A stretch of DNA of 64,000 nucleotides from Anaeromusa acidaminophila DSM 3853 (GTDB lineage Bacteria; Bacillota; Negativicutes; Anaeromusales; Anaeromusaceae). The DNA is taken from NCBI RefSeq assembly GCF_000374545.1, contig NZ_KB894595.1, forward strand, positions 1 through 64,000. The letters run 5' to 3'. Positions 15,347-24,677 of the stretch are shown piece by piece. A program made the translations under genes and the position numbers. Each line of letters opens with the position of its first letter. Position 1 is the first letter of the stretch. The notes below the pieces were generated by a model. The model was not told the DNA's origin. It saw only the letters and a list, made by a program, of their open reading frames with translations, and searched no databases.

Positions 15347-15410
15347 TTTACCCGTCACCCTCAGTCGTGCCCTCCCTATACTCCCTATACTCTTGTTTAA
15401 AATTCGTACC
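15347..15410. repeat. Dispersed CCCTCC/ACTCCC-type intergenic repeat, copy 3
   Basis: Ordered blocks TTTACCCGTCACCCTC, CGTGCCCTCC, TATACTCCC, TATACTCTTGTT match the copies at 298, 25488 and 48617. It lies between the nested palindrome and the thiS ribosome site. No TPP riboswitch was found in this gap. Confidence 0.55.
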
Positions 15411-15428
15411 TAAAAGGAGGTGATCGTT

Positions 15429-15623
15429 ATGCGTGTGAATGGCGAGAAAGTTTGCCTGGAAAAATCATTGCCCCTGGCGGCCTATTTGGCGGCAAGAGGT
15501 TTTGACTGCCGCATGGTTGCCGTGGAGCGCAACGGACAGATTGTGCCCAAAGCAGACTATGAGAAAGTAGAACTACAGGAAGAGGATATTCTGGAAATCG
15601 TGCGCTTTGTAGGAGGCGGCTGA
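15429..15623 (+). CDS. thiS: Thiamine sulfur-carrier protein ThiS
   Basis: 64 residues with the ubiquitin-like beta-grasp pattern and the essential C-terminal Gly-Gly (ending IVRFVGGG), which is adenylated and thiocarboxylated to deliver sulfur for the thiamine thiazole. The start is ATG 15429, 8 nt after AAGGAGG; a GTG at 15420 overlaps that site. It heads the five-gene thi operon. Confidence 0.93.
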   Translation: MRVNGEKVCLEKSLPLAAYLAARGFDCRMVAVERNGQIVPKADYEKVELQEEDILEIVRFVGGG

Positions 15624-15624
15624 G

Positions 15625-16437
15625 ATGAAAATTGAAGTTAACGGCAACGAAAGGGAACTGTCCTGCCGCACGGCCTTTGCCGTGAGAGAGCAGCTGGGAA
15701 ACGACACGGATGTGCTGATTGTCAATGGCTTTCAGACAGACGAGGATTGTGAACTGCAGGACGGCGATACGATAGCGCTCATTAAAAAAGGCGTGCTGCC
15801 GCCGCAAGCGGAATTGGAAAGCCTGATGCGCTCCCGCCATACGCCGCATGTGCACGACAAGCTTAAAGCAGGCAAAGTGGCGATTGCCGGTTTGGGCGGG
15901 TTAGGCTCTAATATTGCGGTTATGCTGGCGCGCATTGGCGTTGGCAAGCTGTTTTTAGTGGATTTTGACGTCGTAGAGCCAAGCAATTTAAATCGCCAAA
16001 GCTACTATGTGAGTCACCTGGGCCTACTTAAGACGGAGGCGCTGCAAGAACAACTGGCCCAAATTAATCCGTTTATTCAAGTGGAAACGCGCACGGTTCG
16101 CGTGGAAGAAGAAAATGTAGTGGAACTTTTTCAAGGGTACGACGTGATTTGTGAGGCTTTTGACAAGCCGGCGGCTAAGGCTATATTAGTGAACACAGCT
16201 TTAGAAAAGCTGCCTCAAGCAAAGATTGTGGCGGCTTCCGGCATGGCTGGTTTTGGCAGTGCGAATACGATACAAACACGACAGGTTATGGAACGGTTAT
16301 ATGTCTGTGGCGATTTAGAAAGCGCCGCTTGCCGAGGGCGCGGCTTGATGGCACCGCGCGTACAAGTTTGCGCCGGGCATCAAGCCAATATGGTGCTGCG
16401 CCTGCTTGTGGGCGAATTAGAAGTAGGAGGAATGTAA
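15625..16437 (+). CDS. thiF: ThiF adenylyltransferase with an N-terminal ThiS-like domain
   Basis: 270 residues. Residues 1-65 resemble ThiS (beta-grasp) but do not end in Gly-Gly, so the domain cannot itself be the sulfur carrier. Residues about 72-270 form the E1-like ThiF fold with the nucleotide loop AIAGLGGLGSN and the VDFDVVEPSNLNRQ motif that binds ATP and positions ThiS. ThiF activates the ThiS C-terminus by adenylation. The gene starts directly after thiS (1 bp gap). This fused form is known in anaerobic bacteria. Confidence 0.9.
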   Translation: MKIEVNGNERELSCRTAFAVREQLGNDTDVLIVNGFQTDEDCELQDGDTIALIKKGVLPPQAELESLMRSRHTPHVHDKLKAGKVAIAGLGGLGSNIAVMLARIGVGKLFLVDFDVVEPSNLNRQSYYVSHLGLLKTEALQEQLAQINPFIQVETRTVRVEEENVVELFQGYDVICEAFDKPAAKAILVNTALEKLPQAKIVAASGMAGFGSANTIQTRQVMERLYVCGDLESAACRGRGLMAPRVQVCAGHQANMVLRLLVGELEVGGM

Positions 16438-16440
16438 AAA

Positions 16441-17205
16441 ATGACAGATGTATTGAAAATTGGCGGTCGAGAATTTAAGTCTCGCTTGATTTTAGGGTCG
16501 GGAAAGTTTTCATTGCCGCTGATCCAGGCGGTTATCGAACATGGTGAGGTAGATATCGTGACGCTGGCGCTGCGGAGAGCGAATGTGGGCGGTCAGGAAA
16601 ATATCTTAGAATACATACCGAAGGGCATTACGCTGTTGCCTAATACCTCCGGCGCCCGCAACGCCGAGGAAGCGGTGCGTATCGCCAGACTGGCCCGGGA
16701 GCTTGGGTGCGGCGATTTTGTGAAACTGGAAGTCATAAGGGACTCAAAGTACTTGCTGCCGGATAATCAGGAAACCATTAAGGCAACGGAAATCTTGGCT
16801 AAAGAAGGGTTTCAGGTTATGCCGTACATGTATCCGGACCTAAATGCAGCCAGAGCCTTGGCTGATGCCGGAGCGGCGTCGGTCATGCCCTTGGGCGCGC
16901 CTATTGGCAGTAACAAAGGGTTGTGCACGAAGGAGTTTATTCGGATTTTAATTGAAGAAATTGATTTGCCGATTATTGTTGACGCTGGCATTGGACGTCC
17001 TTCGCAGGCCTGCGAGGCAATGGAGATGGGGGCGGCTGCGGTGATGTGCAATACGGCGATTGCCACCGCCGGCGATGTGGCGCAGATGGCGCGCGCCTTT
17101 AAGCAAGCAGTAGAAGCCGGGAGGGAAGGCTATCTTGCTGGTTTAGGACGGGTGCTGGACGGGGCGGAAGCTTCCAGCCCGTTGACCGGATTTTTGGAGG
17201 CGTAA
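16441..17205 (+). CDS. thiG: Thiazole synthase ThiG
   Basis: 254 residues, a TIM barrel of normal length. The conserved opening [18 protein letters not shown] with the Schiff-base lysine, [20 protein letters not shown] and the phosphate loop [21 protein letters not shown] are present. ThiG condenses DXP, dehydroglycine and ThiS thiocarboxylate into thiazole phosphate. It lies between thiF and thiH, its partner. Confidence 0.95.
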   Translation: MTDVLKIGGREFKSRLILGSGKFSLPLIQAVIEHGEVDIVTLALRRANVGGQENILEYIPKGITLLPNTSGARNAEEAVRIARLARELGCGDFVKLEVIRDSKYLLPDNQETIKATEILAKEGFQVMPYMYPDLNAARALADAGAASVMPLGAPIGSNKGLCTKEFIRILIEEIDLPIIVDAGIGRPSQACEAMEMGAAAVMCNTAIATAGDVAQMARAFKQAVEAGREGYLAGLGRVLDGAEASSPLTGFLEA

Positions 17206-17207
17206 GC

Positions 17208-18362
17208 ATGGAAAAAGCAAGAGTCAATCATATGGAATACCAGCCGGGCATGGAGGCGCTGGAGTCGGATGTGCTTGAAAAGGTGCTGAAGCGGACTGCG
17301 GCGTATGAATACCAAAACTATACAACTACGGATGTGCGGCGCGTTTTGGCTAAAGAATCGATCTCGTTGGAAGATTACGGCGTACTGCTGTCTCCGGCGG
17401 CGGGAGACTGTTTGGAGGAAATGGCAGTGCGCGCTCGCTGGGAGACGCGTAAGCATTTCGGCAATTCCGTGCAGATGTTTACTCCTCTTTATATTGCCAA
17501 TTACTGCGAGAATCACTGCGTGTATTGCGGTTTTAACTGTCAAAACCGCATTCATCGGGGCAAGCTGACGCTGGAGGAGATTGAAAGCGAACTGCAGACT
17601 ATTGCTAAAACTGGGCTGCAGGAAATTCTGCTTCTTACCGGCGAGACGCGCAAGCAATCCGGCGTGGAATACATTGGCGAAGCGGTCAAATTGGCGGCGA
17701 AATACTTTTCGACCGTTGGCATTGAAATTTATCCTCTCAATTCGGATGAATACGCTTATTTGCGCGCCTGTGGCAGTGATTTCGTCTGCGTATACCAAGA
17801 AACCTATAATCCGGAAAAATACGAGCAAGTTCATTTGAGCGGACCCAAGCGCATTTTCCCCTATCGTTTTCACGCGCAGGAGAGGGCTTTGTTGGGCGGG
17901 ATGCGCGGTGTGGCCTTCGGAGCGCTTTTGGGGTTGGACGATTTCCGAAAAGACGCTTTTTCCGTTGGCGTTCACGCTTATTTGATTCAGCAGAAATATC
18001 CTCATGCGGAGATTTCTTTTTCTACGCCGCGCTTGCGCCCGTATATCAACAATGCAGCCAATAACGCCAATGACGTTCATGAGAAACAACTGCTGCAGGT
18101 GATGCTGGCGTATCGTCTGCTCATGCCTTTTGCAGGTCTTACGATTTCTACCAGAGAGCGAGCCGGGTTTAGGGATCATGTCATTGGCCTTGTGGCGACA
18201 AAGATCTCTTCCGGCGTCAGCGTGGGCGTTGGCGGGCATAGCGAAGAGGAAAAAGGCGACGAACAGTTTGAAATCGCCGATCCCCGCAGCGTTGACGAGG
18301 TCCATCAAATGGTGCTGGCCCGCGGCTTGCAGCCGGTATATACGGATTATCTGCGGGTGTAA
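17208..18362 (+). CDS. thiH: Radical-SAM tyrosine lyase ThiH
   Basis: 384 residues. The radical-SAM cluster motif CENHCVYCGF (Cys-x3-Cys-x2-Cys) is near residues 104-113. ThiH cleaves tyrosine to p-cresol and dehydroglycine, the anaerobic source of the thiazole C-N unit; aerobes use ThiO glycine oxidase instead, so the gene agrees with an anaerobic lifestyle. The C-terminal BATS-like region (ISFSTPRLRP, TISTRERAGFRD) is complete. Confidence 0.95.
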   Translation: MEKARVNHMEYQPGMEALESDVLEKVLKRTAAYEYQNYTTTDVRRVLAKESISLEDYGVLLSPAAGDCLEEMAVRARWETRKHFGNSVQMFTPLYIANYCENHCVYCGFNCQNRIHRGKLTLEEIESELQTIAKTGLQEILLLTGETRKQSGVEYIGEAVKLAAKYFSTVGIEIYPLNSDEYAYLRACGSDFVCVYQETYNPEKYEQVHLSGPKRIFPYRFHAQERALLGGMRGVAFGALLGLDDFRKDAFSVGVHAYLIQQKYPHAEISFSTPRLRPYINNAANNANDVHEKQLLQVMLAYRLLMPFAGLTISTRERAGFRDHVIGLVATKISSGVSVGVGGHSEEEKGDEQFEIADPRSVDEVHQMVLARGLQPVYTDYLRV

Positions 18363-18364
18363 TT

Positions 18365-18967
18365 ATGGCGGAATTGATTTGCGTGACCCAGCGTAGTTTG
18401 TGTTCCGATGATTTTTTGGAGCGTATCCGCCGTTTGGCCCAGGCGAAGCCGCAAGCGATTTTGCTGCGGGAGAAGGATTTGGGGGAAGCGGATTATGAAG
18501 TGCTGGCGCGGGAAGTGCAGGAACGCTGCGCTCCGTGGGGCGTACGTCTTATCGTGCGCCGCTACGTTGGTGTAGCTAGGCGACTTGGTTTAAGGCAAGT
18601 GCATTTGTCCATGGAAGAACTGCGTCAGGCGGAACCTGGCATGTTAACGGAACTGCAAGTGGGCGTTTCGATTCATGCGGTGGAAGAGGCGACGGAGGCC
18701 CAGGCTTTGGGAGCGGCGTATCTTGTTGCCGGGCACATTTATACGACCGATTGCAAAAAAAAGTTGGAGCCGCGCGGCCTGGACTTTCTGCGCGAAGTGT
18801 GTCAGACAGTCAGCATACCTGTATTCGCCATTGGCGGTGTGACGACGGAGCGGGTGCCGGAGCTGCTGGCTTGTGGGGCAGCGGGCTGCTGTGTTATGTC
18901 AGGAGCGATGCAATGCTCTACACCGGAAGAATATATTTGCAGCATGCTTACGAAAAATCAAATATAA
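18365..18967 (+). CDS. Thiamine-phosphate synthase family protein (ThiE/TenI-like)
   Basis: 200 residues of a TIM-barrel protein with ILLREKDL near 32-39, the VHLSMEEL strand, GHIYTTDCKKKLEPRGLDFL (phosphate region) and PVFAIGGVTTERV plus a C-terminal GAAGCCVMSGAM loop. ThiE joins the thiazole and pyrimidine; TenI is an aminotransfer-independent thiazole tautomerase of the same fold. The first segment VRRY where ThiE usually has the LNDR sequence makes TenI at least as likely. It ends the thi operon. Confidence 0.78.
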   Translation: MAELICVTQRSLCSDDFLERIRRLAQAKPQAILLREKDLGEADYEVLAREVQERCAPWGVRLIVRRYVGVARRLGLRQVHLSMEELRQAEPGMLTELQVGVSIHAVEEATEAQALGAAYLVAGHIYTTDCKKKLEPRGLDFLREVCQTVSIPVFAIGGVTTERVPELLACGAAGCCVMSGAMQCSTPEEYICSMLTKNQI

Positions 18968-19001
18968 ATAAAAAAACAAAACAAAAATGTAAAATGAATT
19001 A

Positions 19002-19030
19002 TTGACAAAGGGAAATGCTTGCGGTATATT
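19002..19030 (+). promoter_or_regulatory. Consensus sigma-A promoter of the T-box leader upstream of the activator gene
   Basis: TTGACA at 19002-19007, a 17-nt spacer and TATATT at 19025-19030 make a strong housekeeping promoter. Its transcript would start near 19037 and run straight into the T-box leader. Confidence 0.8.
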
Positions 19031-19036
19031 TTAAAA

Positions 19037-19357
19037 CATCCTCGGAAAAATTTTATAAACAAAATGTGATGAAGGAACCTGTGCTTTTCGAAACCTGCTT
19101 CAGAGAGTCGGCGGTTGGTGCGAGTCGGCAGCAGCGTAAAAGTGCGAATCATTCCGGAACAGCAAGGCTGAAGCCTCTTGGAGGACTAGGCTGCGCCGGT
19201 CTCAGCTTCCTGCGGGAAGTGCAGTCGTTATTCTGCTAAGGTTGATGGACCTGATGAGAAACAGAGATAAACTCTGTAAAAGGGTGGTACCGTGAGAGCG
19301 ACGCCTCTTGCCCCTTTAAGCTGTCTAGCTTAAGGAGCAAGAGGCGTTTTTGTTTTT
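19037..19357 (+). promoter_or_regulatory. T-box riboswitch leader
   Basis: The stem I distal part has CAGAGAGTCGG and GGTTGGTGCGAGTC; the GCTTCAG/CTGAAGC stem next to the specifier loop covaries with GTTTCAG/CTGAAAC in the T-box at 30862. The T-box sequence AGGGTGGTACCGTG is at 19281-19294, followed by a strong terminator (CGCCTCTTGC, 19302, with GCAAGAGGCG, 19337-19346, then T run). The specifier triplet is uncertain; CTC right after the stem is the first candidate. The next gene downstream is the sigma-54 activator at 19597. Confidence 0.85.
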
Positions 19358-19508
19358 AGAAGTGTGTCAAAGTGTTATACTTAATCTACAGAATAGAACA
19401 AAAATATCACGAAATCTTATATCTTTATCCGCTTGCCTGCAAGGGGGCGTAGAGCTGAAAGGCGCGCCAAAGCTGGATTTGAAAAGAAAATTCCGCAAAA
19501 TTATGAAC

Positions 19509-19526
19509 TTGGCATTTGAATTGCTT
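19509..19526 (+). promoter_or_regulatory. Sigma-54 (-24/-12) promoter
   Basis: TTGGCATTTGAATTGCTT has GG and GC separated by exactly 10 nt, matching the TGGCAC-N5-TTGC consensus. It lies about 70 bp before the start of a sigma-54 activator gene and after the T-box terminator, so it gives that gene a second, independent promoter. Confidence 0.7.
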
Positions 19527-19596
19527 AGTCTTAATAACGTCGTGTTGACGCAAAAGCGGGCTAGAGCGGAAAGGATCAAGGAAAGGAAGGAAGTTC

Positions 19597-21009
19597 ATGA
19601 GTTTATTGGCCTCGCATACGGAGGAAATGTTTTATACCATTTTGGATAATCTGCGGGAAGCCGTCAATGTAGTAGATACCAAAGGCTATATTACTTACGT
19701 GAACCCCAGCTCCGCCAATTATGCTTCTGCGCGCGTCGAGGACATGATTGGTAAACATATTACCGAGTACTATCCGCATGCAGCGCTCTTGGATGTAATT
19801 CGTGACCAAAAACCGCTGTTGGATCAAAAAATGGCGCAAGGAAATGGGCGGACCTTTATTGTGAATGCAGTGCCCTTGTACCGGCAAGGCGAATTTTACG
19901 GAGGCGTTTCCACGTTTCGGGACATTACTGAACTGGATGAATTGGCTCGGACGTTGGAGTATCTGGAAAATGAGTTGACTTTAAGCCAGGGAAGCGGTAT
20001 TTTTGACAGCTTCATCGGCGCGGATGGATCTTTACGCAATGCGATTTTTAAAGCGCAGCGCAGTATTGCTTCGGTCGGCGGTCCGAGGCATTCGGTGATT
20101 TTGGGAGAGACTGGCACCGGAAAGACGATGCTGGCTCAGGGGATGTATCATTTTGCCCGCAAAATTGGCATTTTGAAGGAAGGCGCACCTTTTGTCGAGG
20201 TGAATTGCGCACAGTTTACCAATGCGGACATTGCGGCCATGGAGATCTTCGGTACTGATAAGGGGGCTTTTACGGGCGCCTTCGATAAACCTGGTCTTGT
20301 GGAAGTGGCTAATGGGGGCGTGCTGTTTTTGGATGAGGCTCATGCCTTGGTTCAGCACCAGACCATGCTGCTGAAGCTTATCGAATCCGGCTTAGTGCGG
20401 CGCATGGGAGGTCGGACCGAGCATGAAGTGGATGTCATTATTATTGCGGCGTCCAGCCAAAACTTAAAAGAAGTATTTTTGCCGGAACTTTACCAGCGTT
20501 TGGCTCAGTACCAGATTGAGCTGCCGCCGCTGCGGGAGCGCAGCTTCCAGGAAAAACAGCAGTTTTTGGAACAGTTCGTGGAGCTATACTGTCAAAAGGC
20601 GCAAGCCCGTTACAATGTGCGGCTGAAGGTTCATTTTACAAGCAGTGCGGCGGAGCTGCTTTTAGCGGCGGTTTTTGACCGCAATGTCCGGCAGTTCCGG
20701 GATGTAGTCAATGCTAGTATTGACGCTGTCGCGCCGATGGTGAATCATCTGTCGCAGGGGCATGAGCTGATTAAGCTGGTAGTGGACGAAGATGACATCC
20801 CCATGGCTATGCTGGAAGCGAAAAGCGTCATGAAAGATGCAGCTGCATCGGCGGCAAAGCAGGAGAGCCTGGAAGAGCTTCTTCTCAGTTTGTCGGCATT
20901 GGGTCTGGGGGTGCGCAAGATATCCGCAGAACTGAAACGAAGAGGGATTTCTTTAGCATACTATCAAGTGGCGTATAAGCTGAAAAAGCTGAAAAAAGAT
21001 AGAGAATAG
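19597..21009 (+). CDS. PAS-AAA+ sigma-54-dependent transcriptional activator
   Basis: 470 residues: a PAS sensor domain (about 8-110, with NVVDTKGYITYVNPSS), a AAA+ sigma-54 interaction domain (about 150-370) with Walker A LGETGTGKT, the sigma-54 contact loop GAFTGAF and Walker B VLFLDEAH, and a C-terminal helix-turn-helix (GVRKISAELKRRG). The AAA+ domain is complete, so it should activate -24/-12 promoters. A matching promoter lies just upstream, suggesting autoactivation. nifJ begins 28 bp downstream and is probably cotranscribed. The PAS ligand is unknown. Confidence 0.88.
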   Translation: MSLLASHTEEMFYTILDNLREAVNVVDTKGYITYVNPSSANYASARVEDMIGKHITEYYPHAALLDVIRDQKPLLDQKMAQGNGRTFIVNAVPLYRQGEFYGGVSTFRDITELDELARTLEYLENELTLSQGSGIFDSFIGADGSLRNAIFKAQRSIASVGGPRHSVILGETGTGKTMLAQGMYHFARKIGILKEGAPFVEVNCAQFTNADIAAMEIFGTDKGAFTGAFDKPGLVEVANGGVLFLDEAHALVQHQTMLLKLIESGLVRRMGGRTEHEVDVIIIAASSQNLKEVFLPELYQRLAQYQIELPPLRERSFQEKQQFLEQFVELYCQKAQARYNVRLKVHFTSSAAELLLAAVFDRNVRQFRDVVNASIDAVAPMVNHLSQGHELIKLVVDEDDIPMAMLEAKSVMKDAAASAAKQESLEELLLSLSALGLGVRKISAELKRRGISLAYYQVAYKLKKLKKDRE

Positions 21010-21037
21010 TTTGGGTAAAAAGAAAGGGGCAAGGACA

Positions 21038-24000
21038 ATGAGTAGAAAAATGAAGACCATGGACGGCAACACGGCGGCAGCGCATATTTCGTATGCCTTT
21101 ACCGACGTAGCGGCCATTTTCCCCATCACGCCTTCGTCGAATATGGCGGAGAGCGTAGATGAGTGGGCGGCGCAAGGGCGCAAAAACCTTTTTGGACAGA
21201 CTGTGCAGGTTGTAGAAATGCAATCCGAAGGCGGCGCGGCTGGTGCGGTGCATGGTTCCTTGCAGTCGGGAGCGTTGACGACGACCTATACGGCGTCCCA
21301 AGGCTTGCTCTTGATGATTCCGAACATGTATAAGATTGCTGGTGAATTACTGCCTGGCGTATTTCATGTCAGCGCTCGGGTGGTTGGCGCTAATGCGATC
21401 AGCATTTTTGGCGATCACTCTGATGTGATGGCAACCCGTCAGACCGGGTTTGCGATGCTGGCGGAAAGCAGCGTCCAACAGGTCATGGATTTGTCGGCAG
21501 TCGCTCATTTGGCGGCCATCAAAGGACGCGTGCCATTCCTGAACTTCTTCGACGGCTTCCGTACGTCTCATGAAGTGCAGAAGGTCGAAATGCTGGAGTA
21601 TGATGAGCTGGGGAAACTCTTGGATATGGAGGCGGTTAATTCCTTCCGGCGCGGGGCGCTTAACCCGGATCATCCGGTATTGCGCGGCACTGTGCAGAAC
21701 TCGGATATTTATTTTCAGCAGCGGGAAGTATCCAATGGCTACTGGGAAAAGCTGCCGGAGATTGTTGAAGAATACATGGCGGAAATCAGCAAGCTTACCG
21801 GGCGGGAGTATCACTTGTTCAATTACTACGGAGCGCCCGACGCGGAGCGCTTGATCATTGCCATGGGCTCCATGTGCCAGACCGTCGAAGAAGTAGTGGA
21901 TCATCTGAACGCCAAAGGCGAAAAGGTGGGCCTGCTGAATGTGCATCTGTACCGCCCGTTTTCACTGAAACATTTCTTCCAGCACATTCCGAAGAGCGTT
22001 AAGAAAATTGCCGTGCTGGATCGTACCAAGGAATTGGGCGCACCGGCGGAACCGCTGTACTTAGATGTGAAAAGCGCTTTTTACGGTACAGACTGGCAGC
22101 CTCTTATCGTCGGCGGCCGTTGCGGCGTAGGCGGCAAGGATGTTACTCCGAAGCACATTATGGGTATCTTTGACAACTTAAAGGCAGCGCAGCCTAAAGA
22201 TCACTTTACTGTCGGTATTTTAGACGATGTCAGCCATTTATCTTTGCCGGAAGGTGAGGATATCGATACTACTGTGGCTGGAACCAAAGCTTGCAAATTT
22301 TGGGGTCTTGGCGCTGATGGCACGGTAGGCGCCAATAAATCTGCGATCAAGATTATTGGCGACAAAACCGATCTGTATGCGCAGGCGTACTTTGCGTATG
22401 ATTCCAAAAAATCCGGAGGCATCACGGTTTCGCATCTGCGTTTCGGCAGCCAGCCAATCAAGTCTCCCTATTTGATTGATAAAGCTGATTTTATATCCTG
22501 TTCCCAACAATCTTATGTTGATAAATACGATTTGCTGGCAGGCCTAAAACCGGGCGGCGCATTCCTTTTGAACACCAACTGGTCTGCAGCGGAACTGGAA
22601 ACCCATCTGCCGGCGGCGATGAAACGCTACTTGGCGGAGAAAAATATTCGTTTCTATACGATCAACGCTGTAGGTATTGCGCAAGAGCTGGGCCTTGGGG
22701 GCCGTTTCAACATGATTATGCAGTCGGCTTTCTTCCAACTGGCGCAGATTATTCCCATTGAAAAAGCCGTGCAGTACTTAAAAGATTCCGTAGTCAGCAC
22801 CTATGGGAAAAAAGGCAATAAAGTGGTGGGAATGAATCACGCTGCCATCGACAAGGGGATCGCCGGTCTGGTACAGGTGAATGTGCCGGCAAGCTGGAAA
22901 AATGCATCATCGGCGGCTCAGAGTGCGCAAACGAATGACGTACCGGCGTTTATTAGCGACGTGCTGGTGCCGATGAACCGTCAGGAAGGAGACAGCTTGC
23001 CTGTAAGCGCGTTTCTGCCTCATGTGGATGGTACGTATCCTATGGGAAGCTCGGCTCATGAAAAACGCGGTATTGCCATTAATGTGCCGGAATGGCAGCC
23101 AGAAAACTGTATTCAATGTAATCAGTGCTCTTTCGTTTGTCCTCATGCCAGCATTCGTCCCATTCTGGTGAATGAAGCGGAAAAAGCGGCCGCTCCGGCA
23201 GGCTTTACCGTTAAAGACGCTGTTGGCGCGAAAGATCTCCATTTCCGTTTGGCTATTTCAACGCAAGATTGCACTGGCTGCGGCAATTGTGAACAAATCT
23301 GTCCGGCTAAAGTAAAAGCGCTGCAAATGAAGCCGTTGGCTTCACAGGAATCGCAGGTTGCCCTTTGGGATTATGCGGTGTCGCTGACTCCGAAAAAGAA
23401 CCCTGCTAATCCCTTTACGGTCAAAGGCAGTCAGTTTGAGCAGCCGCTCCTGGAGTTCTCCGGCGCTTGCGCAGGCTGTCTGGAAACAGGCTATGCCAAA
23501 CTGGTGACGCAGCTTTATGGTGATCGGCTCATGGTTGCTAACGCTACCGGCTGCTCTTCCGTTTGGGCGGGGAGTACGCCTTCGGTTCCATATACGACCA
23601 ATCATCGCGGACACGGGCCTGCCTGGGGCAATTCTCTCTTTGAAGACAACGCCGAATACGGTTTGGGCATGGCGTTGGGCGTGAAACAACTGCGTCAGCA
23701 ATTGGCGCAAAAGGTGGCGGAAGCCGCTGCCTTAGACTTGGGTGAAGAGTGGAAAAAGGCTTGTGCGGACTGGCTGGAACATTACGAGGAAGGCGAAGGC
23801 AGCCGGGAACGGGCGGATCGTCTCGGCGCCATGCTGGAAGGCGTAAAGAATCAAAATGAACTCTTGAGCTATTTGCATGAAAACAAGGATTTTCTTGTCA
23901 AGCGTTCTCAATGGCTCTTTGGCGGCGACGGCTGGGCCTATGATATCGGTTTTGGCGGTCTGGATCATGTGCTGGCTTCCGGCGAAGACATCAATGTGCT

Positions 24001-24556
24001 TGTGTTCGACACCGAGGTATATTCCAATACCGGCGGTCAGTCGTCCAAGGCGACGCCAGCGGCGGCTATTGCTAAATTTGCCGCCAGCGGCAAGAAAACC
24101 AAGAAGAAAGATTTGGGACTCATTGCGATGAGCTACGGCTATGTGTATGTAGCGCAAATTGCCATGGGCGCAGACAAAAACCAAACGCTCAAAGCCATTG
24201 CCGAGGCGGAAGCCTATCCAGGGCCGTCCTTGATTATCGCGTATTCACCGTGCATCAACCATGGACTTAAAGCTGGCATGGGCTGCAGTCAGCTTGAAAT
24301 CAAAAAAGCGGTGGATTGTGGTTACTGGGCGATGTATCGTTACAATCCGGTCCTCAAGGAAAGCGGCAAAAATCCCTTTGTGCTGGATTCCAAGGAGCCG
24401 ACGGCGGATTTCCGCGAATTCTTGCTGGGCGAAGTGCGTTATTCGTCTCTCTTAAAGCAGTTTCCTGAACAAGGAGAAGCTTTGTTTGCGAAGACAGAAC
24501 AAGATGCCAAGGAACGCTTGGCTGTCTACAAACGTTTGGCAAGTCAAAGCGAATAA
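21038..24556 (+). CDS. nifJ: Pyruvate:ferredoxin (flavodoxin) oxidoreductase
   Basis: 1172 residues, the length of single-chain PFOR. It oxidises pyruvate with CoA to acetyl-CoA and CO2 and reduces ferredoxin. In order: the domain I opening MKTMDGNTAAAHISYAF with FPITPSSNMAE, the gamma domain, two 4Fe-4S motifs (CIQCNQCSFVCP and CTGCGNCEQICP), the proximal cluster region GACAGCLETGY, and the thiamine-diphosphate motif GDGWAYDIGFGGLDHVLASG with SNTGGQSSKATP. The start is ATG 21038 after AAGGGGCAAGGA; a TTG at 21011 adds a basic extension without a site. It follows the sigma-54 activator gene closely. Confidence 0.96.
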   Translation: MSRKMKTMDGNTAAAHISYAFTDVAAIFPITPSSNMAESVDEWAAQGRKNLFGQTVQVVEMQSEGGAAGAVHGSLQSGALTTTYTASQGLLLMIPNMYKIAGELLPGVFHVSARVVGANAISIFGDHSDVMATRQTGFAMLAESSVQQVMDLSAVAHLAAIKGRVPFLNFFDGFRTSHEVQKVEMLEYDELGKLLDMEAVNSFRRGALNPDHPVLRGTVQNSDIYFQQREVSNGYWEKLPEIVEEYMAEISKLTGREYHLFNYYGAPDAERLIIAMGSMCQTVEEVVDHLNAKGEKVGLLNVHLYRPFSLKHFFQHIPKSVKKIAVLDRTKELGAPAEPLYLDVKSAFYGTDWQPLIVGGRCGVGGKDVTPKHIMGIFDNLKAAQPKDHFTVGILDDVSHLSLPEGEDIDTTVAGTKACKFWGLGADGTVGANKSAIKIIGDKTDLYAQAYFAYDSKKSGGITVSHLRFGSQPIKSPYLIDKADFISCSQQSYVDKYDLLAGLKPGGAFLLNTNWSAAELETHLPAAMKRYLAEKNIRFYTINAVGIAQELGLGGRFNMIMQSAFFQLAQIIPIEKAVQYLKDSVVSTYGKKGNKVVGMNHAAIDKGIAGLVQVNVPASWKNASSAAQSAQTNDVPAFISDVLVPMNRQEGDSLPVSAFLPHVDGTYPMGSSAHEKRGIAINVPEWQPENCIQCNQCSFVCPHASIRPILVNEAEKAAAPAGFTVKDAVGAKDLHFRLAISTQDCTGCGNCEQICPAKVKALQMKPLASQESQVALWDYAVSLTPKKNPANPFTVKGSQFEQPLLEFSGACAGCLETGYAKLVTQLYGDRLMVANATGCSSVWAGSTPSVPYTTNHRGHGPAWGNSLFEDNAEYGLGMALGVKQLRQQLAQKVAEAAALDLGEEWKKACADWLEHYEEGEGSRERADRLGAMLEGVKNQNELLSYLHENKDFLVKRSQWLFGGDGWAYDIGFGGLDHVLASGEDINVLVFDTEVYSNTGGQSSKATPAAAIAKFAASGKKTKKKDLGLIAMSYGYVYVAQIAMGADKNQTLKAIAEAEAYPGPSLIIAYSPCINHGLKAGMGCSQLEIKKAVDCGYWAMYRYNPVLKESGKNPFVLDSKEPTADFREFLLGEVRYSSLLKQFPEQGEALFAKTEQDAKERLAVYKRLASQSE

Positions 24557-24560
24557 ACAA

Positions 24561-24598
24561 TACGTAAGGCAGTATGCAAAAGCATACTGCCTTACGTA
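24561..24598. repeat. Perfect 17-bp inverted repeat after nifJ
   Basis: TACGTAAGGCAGTATGC, loop AAAA, then its exact complement. No T run follows directly (TAAGTGCGTACTTGTTTTT), so it may be a terminator with a displaced T tract, an mRNA-stabilising hairpin, or both. Confidence 0.7.
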
Positions 24599-24677
24599 TA
24601 AGTGCGTACTTGTTTTTAAAGACCCTATTGCTTATGATGAGACCATAGAGTCAATTTGAAAACAAGGGGGATGCGCA

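Noticed and set aside
15301-15428. TPP riboswitch before thiS
   Set aside because: Neither the CTGAGA nor the ACCTGATCTGG signature is present; the gap holds a nested palindrome and a pyrimidine-rich repeat.
17130-18308. Long minus-strand reading frame (392 codons) opposite thiH
   Set aside because: It is antisense to a clear thiH with matching motifs, has no ribosome site and low-complexity content; it is a shadow of the real frame.
19350-19649. Plus-strand reading frame of 99 codons between the T-box and the activator gene
   Set aside because: No ribosome site, it crosses the sigma-54 promoter and overlaps the activator gene in another frame.
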